The notes under the pieces were generated by a model, which worked only from the letters and a program-made list of their open reading frames with translations, did not search any database and had not been told where the DNA came from. Shown here in pieces: positions 31,875 through 41,521 of a stretch of DNA of 64,000 nt. The translations under genes were made by a program, and so were the position numbers. The first letter of the stretch is position 1. Each line of letters starts with the position of its first letter. The DNA comes from Stackebrandtia nassauensis DSM 44728 (lineage in GTDB: Bacteria; Actinomycetota; Actinomycetes; Mycobacteriales; Micromonosporaceae): the NCBI RefSeq assembly GCF_000024545.1, contig NC_013947.1, forward strand, positions 124,001 through 188,000, given 5' to 3'.

Positions 31875-33067
31875 GGTGGCCCCGTTTCACCGCGCGTGGT
31901 CGGTTGACACTGCTGTACATGGCGATGGTGCTGGGCGCCGGTGCCGTCATGACGGCGCTGACCTACGTCCTGATGCGAAGCAGTCTGCGGCGCCGATCGT
32001 TCGTTCACACCGATGTGGACCCTGATTCCCCGGCCGGTCTCCCGTTCCCCGAACGGTTCGATGAGCTCATCGAACGTGACCGGATGACCATACTGTCGGA
32101 TCTGCTGGTCAAGGCGACGGTGGCGCTGGTCGTGGTGTCGGTACTGGCGGCGGTGCTGGGCTGGTTCGTGGCGGGCCGGGTGCTGCGGCCGATCCGGCAG
32201 ATCTCGGCGGCGTCGCGGCGGCTGTCGGCGGAGAACCTCGCTGAGCGGGTGCCGGTGCGGGGGCCCGCCGACGAACTCGCCGAACTGGCGGACACCGTCA
32301 ACGGCATGCTGGACCGCATCCAGCGCGGCGTCGCCGAACGGGACCGGGCGCTGGCGAGCCAGCGGCTGTTCACCGCCAACGCCGCCCACGAACTGCGCAC
32401 CCCGCTGACGACCATGCGCACCGCCATCGACGTGACCCTGGACGGCGAACCCGACCGCGACGAACTGCTGGCCATGATCGCCGACCTCGACACCACCGTC
32501 GAACGCAGCCGCCGCACCCTCGACGGCTTGCTGCTGCTGGCCGGTAGCCACGCCGCTCCGGCCGAGCAAAGCCCGGTCGCACTGGACGGACTCGTCGCCG
32601 AACTGCTCGAGGCGAAGGCCCCGGCGATCGCCGAGCACCGCATCGACGTGCGACGCGAACTGTTCCCCGCACCGGCACTGGGCGACCCGCTGCTGCTGGA
32701 ACGGTTGACGGGCAACCTGATCGACAACGCCGTCCGGTACAACCACCCGGACGGCCACATCGCGCTGCGCACCGGGACCGCTGACGGCAGGGCGTTCCTG
32801 CGGGTCGCCAACTCCGGTCCCCACGTCGCGCCCGAGTCGGCCCCGGGGCTGCTGGAACCGTTCGTGCGGGGCGGTGGCGGCCGCATCCGTGCCACCGGCG
32901 GCGTCGGGCTGGGTCTGTCCATCGTCCGGGCCGTCGTCACCGCCCACGACGGCGACCTGTCGATCGCGGCGAACCCGGACGGCGGCCTGACCGTCACCGT
33001 CGAGCTGGCGGTCGACCCGGCGGCGGCCACGCGCACTGACGGCGGCCGAGACGACCACGTGGCTTAG
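31871..33067 (+). CDS. Sensor histidine kinase
   Basis: 398 residues. Two membrane helices (about 11-36 and 82-104) enclose a short outer loop of about 45 residues. A HAMP linker (VLRPIRQISAASRRL) and HisKA with phospho-acceptor His173 (NAAHELRTPL) follow. An ATPase domain with N box (NLIDNAVRYN) and G box (GGVGLGLSIVRAV) completes it. The small outer loop suggests sensing at or in the membrane. It is translationally coupled to the response regulator by a 4-bp overlap. Confidence 0.93.
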   Translation: MRWPRFTARGRLTLLYMAMVLGAGAVMTALTYVLMRSSLRRRSFVHTDVDPDSPAGLPFPERFDELIERDRMTILSDLLVKATVALVVVSVLAAVLGWFVAGRVLRPIRQISAASRRLSAENLAERVPVRGPADELAELADTVNGMLDRIQRGVAERDRALASQRLFTANAAHELRTPLTTMRTAIDVTLDGEPDRDELLAMIADLDTTVERSRRTLDGLLLLAGSHAAPAEQSPVALDGLVAELLEAKAPAIAEHRIDVRRELFPAPALGDPLLLERLTGNLIDNAVRYNHPDGHIALRTGTADGRAFLRVANSGPHVAPESAPGLLEPFVRGGGGRIRATGGVGLGLSIVRAVVTAHDGDLSIAANPDGGLTVTVELAVDPAAATRTDGGRDDHVA

Positions 33068-33078
33068 CCTTCGGGGTC

Positions 33079-33735
33079 ATGTCCGAAGCCCCCTTCATCG
33101 CCGCCGCCCGCGCCGCCTACGACGCCACCGCCGAGCCCTACGCCGAGGCCGTCCCCGGAAAACTCGCCGACATGCCCCTCGACCGCGCCCTGTTCGGCGC
33201 GTTCGCGGAACTGATGCGCGCCAACCAGAACACCACCGTCGCCGACGTCGGCTGCGGGCCCGGCCATGTCACCGACCTGCTGTGCGGGCTCGGGCTGGAC
33301 GCCGTGGGCATCGACCTGTCGCCGCGCATGATCGAGGTGGCCCGACGCCGCTACCCCAAGCCCCGGTTCGAGGTCGGATCGATGCTGGACCTGGACCTGC
33401 CCGACGGCGGGCTGGGCGGCGTGTTGGCGTTCTACTCGATCATCCACCTGCCGTGGACCGAACGGCCGCGCGCCTTCGCCGAGTTCCACCGGGTGCTGAC
33501 CCCGGGCGGGCAGCTCATGCTCGGTTTCCAGATCGGGGACGAGCGACGGCACCACGACGAGGCGTTCGGCAAGCCCATCGACCTGGCCTGGTACCGGCAG
33601 CAACCCGGTGAGGTCGCCGAGCTGTTGCGGGACAGCGGTTTCGACGTCCGCACCACCGTCGTCACCGAACCCGAGGAAGGCCAGGCGGTCCGGCACGGCC
33701 ACATCCTGGCGCGAAAACCGGCGACAGCGGCCTGA
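33079..33735 (+). CDS. Class I SAM-dependent methyltransferase
   Basis: 218 residues. Motif I is VADVGCGPGHVTDLL (about 53-67). GIDLSPRMIEVARR and AEFHRVLTPGGQLML complete the fold. It starts 11 bp after the kinase stop, so it is probably in the same message. Similar small-molecule methyltransferases are common in actinomycetes; no substrate can be named. Confidence 0.85.
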   Translation: MSEAPFIAAARAAYDATAEPYAEAVPGKLADMPLDRALFGAFAELMRANQNTTVADVGCGPGHVTDLLCGLGLDAVGIDLSPRMIEVARRRYPKPRFEVGSMLDLDLPDGGLGGVLAFYSIIHLPWTERPRAFAEFHRVLTPGGQLMLGFQIGDERRHHDEAFGKPIDLAWYRQQPGEVAELLRDSGFDVRTTVVTEPEEGQAVRHGHILARKPATAA

Positions 33736-33749
33736 TCCGGCGCCCCGGG

Positions 33750-34394
33750 TTATTCGGCGGGTTTCTTCTTCGCGTCCCGGTCCTCGATCGGGTCGTCGAG
33801 CTGGTTGTTGACGTCGACGTGGTCGGGCGCGTAGGACGCGATCCGCTCCAGGATCGCCTCGGGCGTGTCGGTGAAGTCCGCGAGCCGCACCGCCAGGTCG
33901 AAGTCACCGACCCGGCCGTCGGCGGCCCGGTTGGCCTCCCGCAGCACCGCCTGGTCCAGGAACCGGGGCCGGTCGCCCGTGGTCCGGCCGAGGTAGTCGT
34001 CGCAGGCGACCAGGATGTACGCGTCGGGGTGGCGACGTCCCGGCACCGCCACCGCGGTGACCTCCTCGACGTGCACCCACGGCAGCAGCACGGTGCGAAA
34101 CGCGCCCGGCCGCACCGCGAGCCCGTAGTGGTTGGCGGCCAGCCGGGGCGGGCGCAGCGCCGGGGCTGCGGCCAGCAGCACGCTGACGACCACGGCGATG
34201 GCCATGAACGTCGGCATCTTGGCGGCGGGGTTGCTGGCGCCCGAGGACAGCTGCGCGGGCTCGGTGATGAAGATCAGCCAGGTGATGCAGGTGGCCAGCG
34301 CGCCCATGAGCACGAAACCGCTCAGCCGGGTCAGCGCACGCCTGGGTGGGCGCTGGCGCATGACCGTCCAGCCCGCTGAGGCATTGCGCGGCAT
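33750..34394 (-). CDS. Two-helix membrane protein with PH-like domain
   Basis: 214 residues. Two membrane segments (about 25-47 and 62-81) are followed by a soluble domain. That domain has the pattern [27 protein letters not shown], the beta-sandwich look of bacterial PH-like domains. The tail is charged ([10 protein letters not shown]). It is divergent from disA. Function unknown; the PH-like domain suggests a membrane-attached scaffold. Confidence 0.65.
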   Translation of the reverse strand: MPRNASAGWTVMRQRPPRRALTRLSGFVLMGALATCITWLIFITEPAQLSSGASNPAAKMPTFMAIAVVVSVLLAAAPALRPPRLAANHYGLAVRPGAFRTVLLPWVHVEEVTAVAVPGRRHPDAYILVACDDYLGRTTGDRPRFLDQAVLREANRAADGRVGDFDLAVRLADFTDTPEAILERIASYAPDHVDVNNQLDDPIEDRDAKKKPAE

Positions 34395-34559
34395 ACCGGT
34401 GACCCTTTCTCGTGTGATCCATCATGCGTCATGCCGAGGGGTGAACCCAAAGCGGTGACCGCGAACCGGTCCGTAGACTTGGCTCGCACATACGCCGTAC
34501 GCAGCACTCTGCTACCGCTCGCGCACGGTGCGCTCAATATTGTGGAGGGAGCGGCGGAC

Positions 34560-35639
34560 GTGGTCTTGCCCGAACGCGATGAGCCGATGCGTGCGACCCT
34601 GGCGCTCATGGCGCCCGGTACGGCGCTTCGCGACGGCCTGGAACGCATTCTGCGCGGCAACACCGGCGCCCTGATCGTGCTGGGCTTCGACGAGACCGTC
34701 GCCGCGCTGTGCACCGGCGGTTTCCACCTCGACGTGGAGTTCGCCGCCACCCGGCTGCGCGAGCTCTGCAAGATGGACGGCGCGGTGGTGCTGACCAGCG
34801 ACGGCACCAAGATCGTGCGGGCCGCGGTGCACCTCATGCCCGACTCGACGATCCGCAGCGAGGAGTCCGGCACCCGGCACCGCACCGCCGAGCGGGTCGC
34901 CAAGCAGACCGGTTTCCCCGTCATCTCGGTCAGCCAGTCCATGCACATCATCGGGCTCTACGTCAACGGCCAGCGCCACGTCCTGGACGACTCCGCCGCG
35001 ATCCTGTCGCGCGCCAACCAGGCCCTGGCGACCCTGGAGCGCTACAAGTCCCGCCTCGACGAGGTCGCCGGAACCCTGTCCGCGCTGGAGATCGAGGACC
35101 TGGTCACCGTCCGCGAGGCCATGGTCGTGGTGCAGCGCATGGAGATGGTGCGCCGCATCGCCGACGAGGTCGAGGGCTACGTCATCGAACTGGGAACCGA
35201 CGGCCGGCTGCTGGCGCTGCAACTGGACGAGCTGATGGCGGGCGTCGACTCCGACCGCACCCTCATCGTCCGCGACTACCTGCCCGAGGACCTGGAACGC
35301 TCGGCGCCGGTCAAGGCGATGGCCGAACTGGACGGACTCACGGCGGGCGAACTGCTCGACCTGTCGGCGGTGAGCCGGGCACTGGGTCACAACGGCGGCT
35401 CCGAGATGCTGGACGCCCCGATCAGCCCGCGCGGCTTCCGGCTTTTGGGCCGCGTCCCGCGACTGCCTGGTCCGGTGGTGGAACGCATCGTCGGCCACTT
35501 CGCGTCGCTGCAACGCCTGCTGGGCGCCACGGTCGACGACCTGCAGGCCGTCGACGGCGTCGGCGCCGCCCGGGCCCGCAGCGTCCGCGAGGGACTGTCC
35601 CGGCTGGCCGAGGTGTCGATGCTGGAGCGTTACGTCTGA
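34560..35639 (+). CDS. disA: Diadenylate cyclase DisA
   Basis: 359 residues. The N-terminal DAC domain has the DGA motif (73-75, KMDGAVVL) and the RHR motif (106-108, GTRHRTAER). A central helical linker follows, and the C-terminal HhH domain ([20 protein letters not shown]) binds branched DNA. It forms an octamer that makes c-di-AMP and pauses on DNA damage. The start is GTG 34560, 11 bases after GGAGG; the frame is open further upstream, but homology begins here. In mycobacteria disA directly follows radA; here about 4.7 kb separates them. Confidence 0.95.
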   Translation: MVLPERDEPMRATLALMAPGTALRDGLERILRGNTGALIVLGFDETVAALCTGGFHLDVEFAATRLRELCKMDGAVVLTSDGTKIVRAAVHLMPDSTIRSEESGTRHRTAERVAKQTGFPVISVSQSMHIIGLYVNGQRHVLDDSAAILSRANQALATLERYKSRLDEVAGTLSALEIEDLVTVREAMVVVQRMEMVRRIADEVEGYVIELGTDGRLLALQLDELMAGVDSDRTLIVRDYLPEDLERSAPVKAMAELDGLTAGELLDLSAVSRALGHNGGSEMLDAPISPRGFRLLGRVPRLPGPVVERIVGHFASLQRLLGATVDDLQAVDGVGAARARSVREGLSRLAEVSMLERYV

Positions 35640-35712
35640 CGCCGGTAGCGCCGGGGTCCAGTATCGTCTATCCACGAATGCTCGTCACCCAACGAGAGGC
35701 TGAGAAGCGCGG

Positions 35713-38115
35713 ATGGCCGGACTGCGCGCCACCTTCGACAACACCGTCGCTCGGCATCTGAGTGCCGTGGGGCGGCTCAACGCGGTTCGCGCCGCCCTGG
35801 ACGCCGCCCCGCCCAGCGGACCGGACGCCGCCAGTGTCGCCGCCGAAACCGCGCTGGCGCAACGGTTGTCGGCCGCAGCGGCCGCACTGCGAGACGACCC
35901 GGGCCTTGTCCACATCGGGCAGGCACGGTTGCACGCGTCGAGTTTCCCGGTGCTGGTGCCGTTCATCGGGACCGGGCACCTGGCGTTCTCACACGACTCG
36001 CGCGAGCCCCGGGTGGCCGCGCTGATGCGAGCGATCCTGTTGCGGGCCATGGCTTCCGCGCAGCCGGGCCAGCTGGAGATCGAGGCGGTGGACGCCGCGA
36101 CGGTCGGGGCGAGCCTGGCGGCGTTGCAGCCGCTGGCCGACGCCCGGCTGATGCGGGTCACCACCGACGCGGCCGGGCTGGAACGGGCGCTGGCCGCGTG
36201 CGAGGACCACGTCAAGTCCGTCCTTCGGGGTGAACGCTCGACGAAGCTGGTGCTCGCGCTGGCGTCGACACCCGAGCTCAACGAGGACCTGCGAGGACGC
36301 GTCGACGCGCTGGCGCGCTCGGGCGTCGCGGGCGGGGTTCACCTGCTGGCCGGGGGTTTCGAGCAGTTGCCCACGGCGGTGACGATCCAGGTCGCCGACG
36401 ACATGCGGGTCGGCAACCCGCCCGACGCCCCGATCGGGGCGGCCGGTCTGAACGCGCCGGTGGCCTTCGACCGGCCGCTGACCGACGACTACGTCCGCGC
36501 CGAGGCCACCCGGGTCGCCGACCGCGCCAAGGCCGCCGCCGAACTGCGGTTCGCGGACCTGGCCCCGGATCGGTTGTGGAGCGAGGATCCCAGCGACGGA
36601 CTGTCCACTCTCGCCGGACGGGACTCGCAGGGCGTACTGCGGCTGTCCTTCGACGACGAGACCCCGCACTGGCTGGTCGGCGGCCGCACCGGCGGCGGCA
36701 AGACGGTGTTCCTTTTGGACATCCTCTACGGCCTGGCCGCCCGGTACTCGCCCGAGGACCTGGCCCTGTACCTGCTGGACTTCAAGGAGGGCGTGTCCTT
36801 CACCGAGTTCACGCCGCAGTCGGCCGACTCGACGTTCATCCCGCACGCCCGCGCCGTGGGGGTGGAGTCGGATCGCGAGTACGGGGTGGCGATCCTGCGG
36901 GAACTCGACGCCGAGATGACCCGCCGGTCGGTGGTCATGAAGCGGCACGGTGTCGCCCGGTACTCGCAGCTCCGCGGTGCCGAGTCACTGCCCCGGATCC
37001 TGTGCGTCGTCGACGAGTTCCAGGTTCTGTTCGCGGGCAACGACAAGCTCGCCCGGGAAGCCGTCGGGCTGCTGGAGAACCTGGCCCGCAAGGGACGTTC
37101 CTACGGTGTCCACATGATCCTCGCCAGCCAGACCACCTCCGGCATCGAGGCGCTGTACACCAAGAAGGACTCGATCTTCGGGCAGTTCCCGCTGCGGGTG
37201 GCGCTGCCCGGCGCGACCTCGGTGCTGGACCACCTCAACCCGGCCGCGCAGGGACTGCGCACCGGCGAGGTCGTCATCAACGCCGACGGCGGCATCGCCG
37301 GACGGGACCGCAAGGTGCGCTTTCCCAACGCACACGCCGAATCCGAGCTGCTGTACCAGCTGCGGCACGACATGTGGTCGGCCCGCCGCGACGCGCAGCC
37401 GCCGACGGTGTTCTACGGCTACGCGGCCGCGCACCTCGACGAGGACCCGCGGCTGGCGGAACTGACCGAGACCCCGCGCCCCCGGGTGCTGTTGGGCCGT
37501 CGCGTCAACGCCGCCCTGGACACCGCCGAGATCACTTTGGACAACACGCCGGGACGGCACCTGTCCATCCTCGGCGCGGATCCCACCGGCGCCCACCTGC
37601 TCAACGCCGCGGCGATCTCGCTGGCGAAGCAACGGCCGCAGGCCCGCTACGTCGTCGCCGCGCTGGCCGAACCCGGCCTCGCCCAGGCCACCGCCACAGC
37701 GCTGGGCGAGCAAGCCGAACTGGTCGCCGCCGACGACCTGGCCACGGTGATGGCGGAACTGACCGAGGCCGCCCAGCCCGCGTTCCTCATCGGCTTCGGC
37801 CTGGACGCGGCCAACCTGACCATGGACGGCAAGAAGGCCCTCACCACGCTGTTGCGGACCGGACCGGCCAGCGGGGTCCACCTGCTGGGCTGGTGGCGGG
37901 GCCTGCGCCGCTTCACCGACGACATCGGCGGCAGCGCGGGTCGCGAGGACGTGTCCTGCTCGGTGGTGCTCAACGTCCCCGGCAACGAGCTGATGGGGCA
38001 CTTCGGACAGTCGGTCATGGACTGGAATCCGCGTCCCGGCCGGGGTCTGCTCATCGACCGGCACGCCAACCGACACGACCTGATGGTGCCGTACACGTTG
38101 CGGGAGACGGAATGA
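35713..38115 (+). CDS. Soluble FtsK/SpoIIIE-type ATPase
   Basis: 800 residues with no membrane segment. An N-terminal helical region (1-70) is followed by a domain of FtsK type with Walker A GRTGGGKT (324-331) and Walker B CVVDEF (Asp434, Glu435). A second, degenerate ATPase-like unit follows from about residue 590 (ILGADPTGAHLLNAAA, no Lys-Thr). The two-motor layout recalls EccC/SpoIIIE-type pumps, but the N-terminal membrane anchor is missing and is probably supplied by the next gene, which overlaps it by 4 bp. It starts 73 bp after disA. A role in DNA or protein translocation is inferred. Confidence 0.8.
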   Translation: MAGLRATFDNTVARHLSAVGRLNAVRAALDAAPPSGPDAASVAAETALAQRLSAAAAALRDDPGLVHIGQARLHASSFPVLVPFIGTGHLAFSHDSREPRVAALMRAILLRAMASAQPGQLEIEAVDAATVGASLAALQPLADARLMRVTTDAAGLERALAACEDHVKSVLRGERSTKLVLALASTPELNEDLRGRVDALARSGVAGGVHLLAGGFEQLPTAVTIQVADDMRVGNPPDAPIGAAGLNAPVAFDRPLTDDYVRAEATRVADRAKAAAELRFADLAPDRLWSEDPSDGLSTLAGRDSQGVLRLSFDDETPHWLVGGRTGGGKTVFLLDILYGLAARYSPEDLALYLLDFKEGVSFTEFTPQSADSTFIPHARAVGVESDREYGVAILRELDAEMTRRSVVMKRHGVARYSQLRGAESLPRILCVVDEFQVLFAGNDKLAREAVGLLENLARKGRSYGVHMILASQTTSGIEALYTKKDSIFGQFPLRVALPGATSVLDHLNPAAQGLRTGEVVINADGGIAGRDRKVRFPNAHAESELLYQLRHDMWSARRDAQPPTVFYGYAAAHLDEDPRLAELTETPRPRVLLGRRVNAALDTAEITLDNTPGRHLSILGADPTGAHLLNAAAISLAKQRPQARYVVAALAEPGLAQATATALGEQAELVAADDLATVMAELTEAAQPAFLIGFGLDAANLTMDGKKALTTLLRTGPASGVHLLGWWRGLRRFTDDIGGSAGREDVSCSVVLNVPGNELMGHFGQSVMDWNPRPGRGLLIDRHANRHDLMVPYTLRETE

Positions 38116-38777
38116 CGCGACCGGGCAGCGGATACGACGAGTACCTGACCGCGCTGCGCGACCTCGACAACGTCCGGGCCGCCCAGGACCAGGCCTCGGC
38201 CGTCCAGCGCGACCAGCGCACCGGGATCGACACCACCGTCGAACGACTGTGGCAGCGGCTCAGCGACCAGCGGGACCAGCTGAACCGGCTGGCGGTCGAC
38301 TGTGGTCTTCCCGCCGTGCCGACCCAGCCGACCCCCACCCCGCCGCCGGCCGACCCGCAGGCCGAGCTCACGATCGCCGTCACCGACGTCGACTCCGCCG
38401 ACACCGGTTACGCCGACGCCCACTACCTGGCCCACCGGCCCAAGTTCCTGCCGCGCTGGCGGGCCGACGACCGCAACGGCCTCATCTACGGCCTCTACGC
38501 GCTGCTGTCGCTGTTCGCCCAGGTCGGCGTGCTGGCCTCGGCGGCGGGCACCGAGAGCCTCGGCGACATGATCGTCGAGGTGCTGACCTGCGTCGCGCTG
38601 CCGTTGCCCGCCTGGGCGGCGGGCTGGCTGACCATCGGCGTGGTCTCCCGCCCGGTGTTGGGCGAGGGCACCCTGGGCCCGAACGGCAAACTGGTCCGCA
38701 ATCCCCGGCTGGGCGCGGTCATCTGTTTCAGCACCCTGGTGGTGTCCTGCGCCCTCGGCAACATCTACCTGAACTGA
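38112..38777 (+). CDS. Coiled-coil membrane partner of the FtsK-like ATPase
   Basis: 221 residues. An N-terminal helical region with coiled-coil character (LDNVRAAQDQASAVQRDQRT, up to about 65) is followed by a Pro-rich linker (PTPTPPPADPQ). Three membrane helices lie at about 120-140, 150-175 and 197-219. It is coupled by an ATGA overlap to the ATPase that lacks an anchor, so it is the likely membrane base for it. No family is recognised. Confidence 0.72.
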   Translation: MTRPGSGYDEYLTALRDLDNVRAAQDQASAVQRDQRTGIDTTVERLWQRLSDQRDQLNRLAVDCGLPAVPTQPTPTPPPADPQAELTIAVTDVDSADTGYADAHYLAHRPKFLPRWRADDRNGLIYGLYALLSLFAQVGVLASAAGTESLGDMIVEVLTCVALPLPAWAAGWLTIGVVSRPVLGEGTLGPNGKLVRNPRLGAVICFSTLVVSCALGNIYLN

Positions 38778-38786
38778 GGCGTTCGG

Positions 38787-39548
38787 CTACAGGCTCACGC
38801 CGCCGTCGACGACCAGGTCGTGCCCGACGGCGAAGCCGGAACCCTCCGAGGCCAGCCACAGCACCGCCGAGACCACCTCGTCGAGCTGACCGACCCGTCC
38901 CAAGGGGACGGTCTCGTGCAGCCGTTCGGCCCGCTGCTGCTCGGTTTCGCCGCCCCGCATCGACATCGGGGTGTCGGAGGAGCCGGGGCTGACGATGTTG
39001 ATGCGGATCCCGTCGCGGATGTTCTCCGCGGCGGCGGCCCGGCTCAGTGCCGAGACCGCGGCCTTGCTGGCACCGTAGGCGGCCAGGCCGGGCACGGACT
39101 TGTGGGCGCCGACGGTCGAGCCGACGTTGATGATCGCGCCGCCGCCGTCCTGCTGCTTCAGTTGCCGCAGTTCGTGTTTCATGGACAGCAGCACCCCGGT
39201 GACGTTGATGTCGACGAGTCGCTGCCACTGGTCGAGCTCGAACTCGGCGAGTGGTCCGGCGGCGAACACCCCGGCGTTGTTGACCGCCACGTCGAGCCGG
39301 GAGTGCCGTTCGGCGACGGTGGCGACGATCCGGCGCACGTCCTCCTCGTTGGTGACGTCGCCGGTGACGAAGCTGGCGGTGCCGCCCTCGGCGGTGACGA
39401 GTTCGACGGTCTCCTTCAGCGGCGCCTCGCGCCGTCCGGCGACCACGACGGTGGCGCCCTCGGCGGCGAAGGCGCGCGCGGCCTCGCGGCCGATGCCGGA
39501 ACCGCCGCCGGTGATCAGGACGGTCTTGCCCGCGAAACGTGTGCTCAT
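38787..39548 (-). CDS. SDR-family oxidoreductase
   Basis: 253 residues. A classical SDR: TGGGSGIG near residue 12 for NAD(P), NNAG at about 90, catalytic Ser, and YGASK (Tyr-x3-Lys). The C-terminus ends in VDGGVSL. The start is the ATG after GAGAAG, with an open frame continuing upstream. It lies 75 bp downstream of the TetR gene on the same strand. The gap holds an AGAACG-type half-site also seen before that regulator gene. It is probably a TetR-regulated detoxification or modification enzyme. Confidence 0.88.
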   Translation of the reverse strand: MSTRFAGKTVLITGGGSGIGREAARAFAAEGATVVVAGRREAPLKETVELVTAEGGTASFVTGDVTNEEDVRRIVATVAERHSRLDVAVNNAGVFAAGPLAEFELDQWQRLVDINVTGVLLSMKHELRQLKQQDGGGAIINVGSTVGAHKSVPGLAAYGASKAAVSALSRAAAAENIRDGIRINIVSPGSSDTPMSMRGGETEQQRAERLHETVPLGRVGQLDEVVSAVLWLASEGSGFAVGHDLVVDGGVSL

Positions 39549-39623
39549 TCTTCTCAACCTTTCAAGATCAATCGTTCTATTATTTGGGCACGAAAAGACC
39601 ACAACGGTCTCCTCGTCCTTGGG

Positions 39624-40205
39624 TTACGACAACGCGGCCAGGGTCTGCCGCGCGGCGTCGTCGATCCGTTCGGCACTGACCGCGGAACCGGACAGCACCC
39701 GTATGCCCTGCAACATCACCAGCACGAACCGGGCCTGGGCCCGTGGGTCGGCGTCGGGCGACAACTCGCCCTGGGCCTTGGCCCGGCACAACGCCATGAA
39801 CAGCGTCGTCTCCAGGAAGTCCCAGGACGATTCGACCTGCCGGGCCACCGCGTCGTCGGCGGACATCCGCTCGACGGCCGCGTTGACGATCAGGCAGGCC
39901 CCGCTGCCGTCGGGCAGCTTGGCCTGGGCCGCGAACTCCTCCACGACCTCCCGCACCGACGGCAACACCGGCCCGGGCCGCGACAGGATCTCGGCGAAGT
40001 CGATCGGCTGGCTGCGGTTGTACAGGTCCAGTGCCTTGCGGTACAGCTCGTCCTTGTGTCCGAAGGTCGCGTACAGGCTGGCCCGGCTGACACCGAGGGT
40101 CTCCACCAGATCGGCCACCGACGTGGCCTCGTAGCCATGCCGCAGGAACAGCTCCATGGCGGAGCGCAGCGCCGTGTCGGGGTCGAACTCCTTGGTGCGT
40201 GCCAT
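39624..40205 (-). CDS. TetR-family regulator of the adjacent SDR gene
   Basis: 193 residues. HTH: ALRSAMELFLRHGYEATSV and SRASLYATFGHKDELY, the pattern of YezE/AcrR-like regulators. The ligand domain includes GSGACLIVNAAVE, as in regulators of quinone- or aldehyde-responsive reductases. The intergenic region in front holds GAACGCTCATTC (around 40228-40239), a probable operator. The SDR gene downstream is the probable target. Confidence 0.85.
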   Translation of the reverse strand: MARTKEFDPDTALRSAMELFLRHGYEATSVADLVETLGVSRASLYATFGHKDELYRKALDLYNRSQPIDFAEILSRPGPVLPSVREVVEEFAAQAKLPDGSGACLIVNAAVERMSADDAVARQVESSWDFLETTLFMALCRAKAQGELSPDADPRAQARFVLVMLQGIRVLSGSAVSAERIDDAARQTLAALS

Positions 40206-40329
40206 GCCGCCGACGCTACCATAACAAGAACGCTCATTCCAATAATGGTGACGTGGTCGGCCCTGAGCCCGGACGGAGCGGCGCCCCCTCGCCGCCGACG
40301 ACCCGCGATGCGACGGGCACGATTACCCG

Positions 40330-40950
40330 ATGACCGACAACAGCCGTCGTCGCGGCCGTCCCGCGACCGGAGTGCGCGAAGCGGTGCTGGCCGCCACCGA
40401 GGAGATCCTGGCCGAGTCCGGTGTCGCCCGGCTGTCGACCAAGGAGATCGCCAAGCGCGCGTCGGTGGCCGAGTCGAGCATCTTCTACCACTTCAACGAC
40501 CGGCTGGGACTGCTCAAGGCCGTCGTCGACACGCACCGGCCCGGGTTCCGCCAGACGCTGGCCGAGATCCGCGCGGGCGGCGGCAGCGGCGAACTGCGCG
40601 CCGACCTGGTGGCGCTGCTGGAAAGCCTGGAGGCGTTCTACCTGCGCATCACGCCGATCCTGGCGGCGGTGCAGTCCGACGGTGAGCTGCGCGGCCGGTT
40701 CTCCGATCGCGGTGCCTCCGAGGAGATCGGGCCCCGTCGGGGCGTCACGGCACTGGCGGAGTACCTGGACGCCGAGCGCGCGGCGGGCCGGGTCCGCAGG
40801 GACCTGGACAGCCTCGCGATCGCGCAACTGCTGACGGGCGTGGCGTTTCAGCGGGCGGCGCTGATCCGGTTGTCCGGCCCCGAGGGGGTACCGCCGGGCG
40901 GCGTGGAACCCATTGTGGACGCACTGTTGCCGAGCCTGGTCAAGCCCTAG
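40330..40950 (+). CDS. TetR-family regulator of the DUF1772 gene
   Basis: 206 residues. The basic start SRRRGRPATG is typical, followed by the HTH (EILAESGVARLSTKEIAKRA, SSIFYHFNDRLGLLKAVVD). It lies 75 bp upstream of the DUF1772 membrane gene on the same strand. A perfect palindrome sits in that gap, so local repression of the membrane gene is likely. Divergent from the other TetR gene by 124 bp. Confidence 0.85.
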   Translation: MTDNSRRRGRPATGVREAVLAATEEILAESGVARLSTKEIAKRASVAESSIFYHFNDRLGLLKAVVDTHRPGFRQTLAEIRAGGGSGELRADLVALLESLEAFYLRITPILAAVQSDGELRGRFSDRGASEEIGPRRGVTALAEYLDAERAAGRVRRDLDSLAIAQLLTGVAFQRAALIRLSGPEGVPPGGVEPIVDALLPSLVKP

Positions 40951-40988
40951 CTCCGATACCCGATGGTGGTATCCGATCACGCGTGTAT

Positions 40989-41014
40989 ATTTACTGAGTC
41001 GTAACTCAGTAAAT
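40989..41014. promoter_or_regulatory. Palindromic operator before the DUF1772 gene
   Basis: Perfect 11-bp arms atttactgagt (40989-40999) and its complement (41004-41014) with a 4-bp centre cgta. The sequence is strikingly AT-rich for this genome and lies 12 bp before the ATG, over the expected promoter. ACTGAGT-n4-ACTCAGT has the shape of a TetR operator. Confidence 0.8.
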
Positions 41015-41025
41015 AAGGGAGAGTC

Positions 41026-41511
41026 ATGCGAACCCGGATCATCAAGGCGACAGCGGTCTTCGTCACCGGCCTGCTGGCGGGCATGTTCACCTACGGGGCG
41101 CTCAACGTGGCCCAGGCGTTCAAGGCGGTGCCGCTGGACGTCCGCTTCACCTACCACGTCGCGCTCATGAACGTGAACGCCTACGTCATGCAGATAACCA
41201 TGGGTCTGGCGGTGCTGTCGGCGTTGACGCTGACCGTGATCGCGCGCGGCACCCCGAGGCTGCTGGCGGGCGCCGCCACGGTGCTGGGTGTGGCGACCTT
41301 CGTCATCACCCGGTTCGGCAACGTGCCGATCAACCAGCAGATCCGGCAGTGGGTCAAGACCTCACCCCCGGCCGACGTCGCCTCCATTCTGGACCGATGG
41401 GAGCTGCTGCACTACTTCCGGACCGGCACAGCGGTACTCATGTTCGCGACGATCGTCCTCATCGCCGTGCGGTACCGGGCGCTGCGGCCCGCCGACCCTG
41501 CGACCCCGTAG
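41026..41511 (+). CDS. DUF1772-family membrane protein
   Basis: 161 residues, four membrane helices. The pattern fits the DUF1772 / anthrone-oxygenase-like family: a GMFTYGAL turn in helix 1, FGNVPINQQIRQW between helices 3 and 4, and the RWELLHYFRTG motif before the last helix. Members are often paired with TetR regulators. The role is probably small-molecule oxidation or tolerance, but is unproven. It is convergent with the flavoprotein dehydrogenase, with a 10-bp gap. Confidence 0.85.
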   Translation: MRTRIIKATAVFVTGLLAGMFTYGALNVAQAFKAVPLDVRFTYHVALMNVNAYVMQITMGLAVLSALTLTVIARGTPRLLAGAATVLGVATFVITRFGNVPINQQIRQWVKTSPPADVASILDRWELLHYFRTGTAVLMFATIVLIAVRYRALRPADPATP

Positions 41512-41521
41512 GGCCCCGGGC

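Noticed and set aside
40234-40329. Minus-strand coding remnant between the two TetR genes
   Set aside because: The frame is open, but composition and lack of any similarity make it no more than intergenic DNA.
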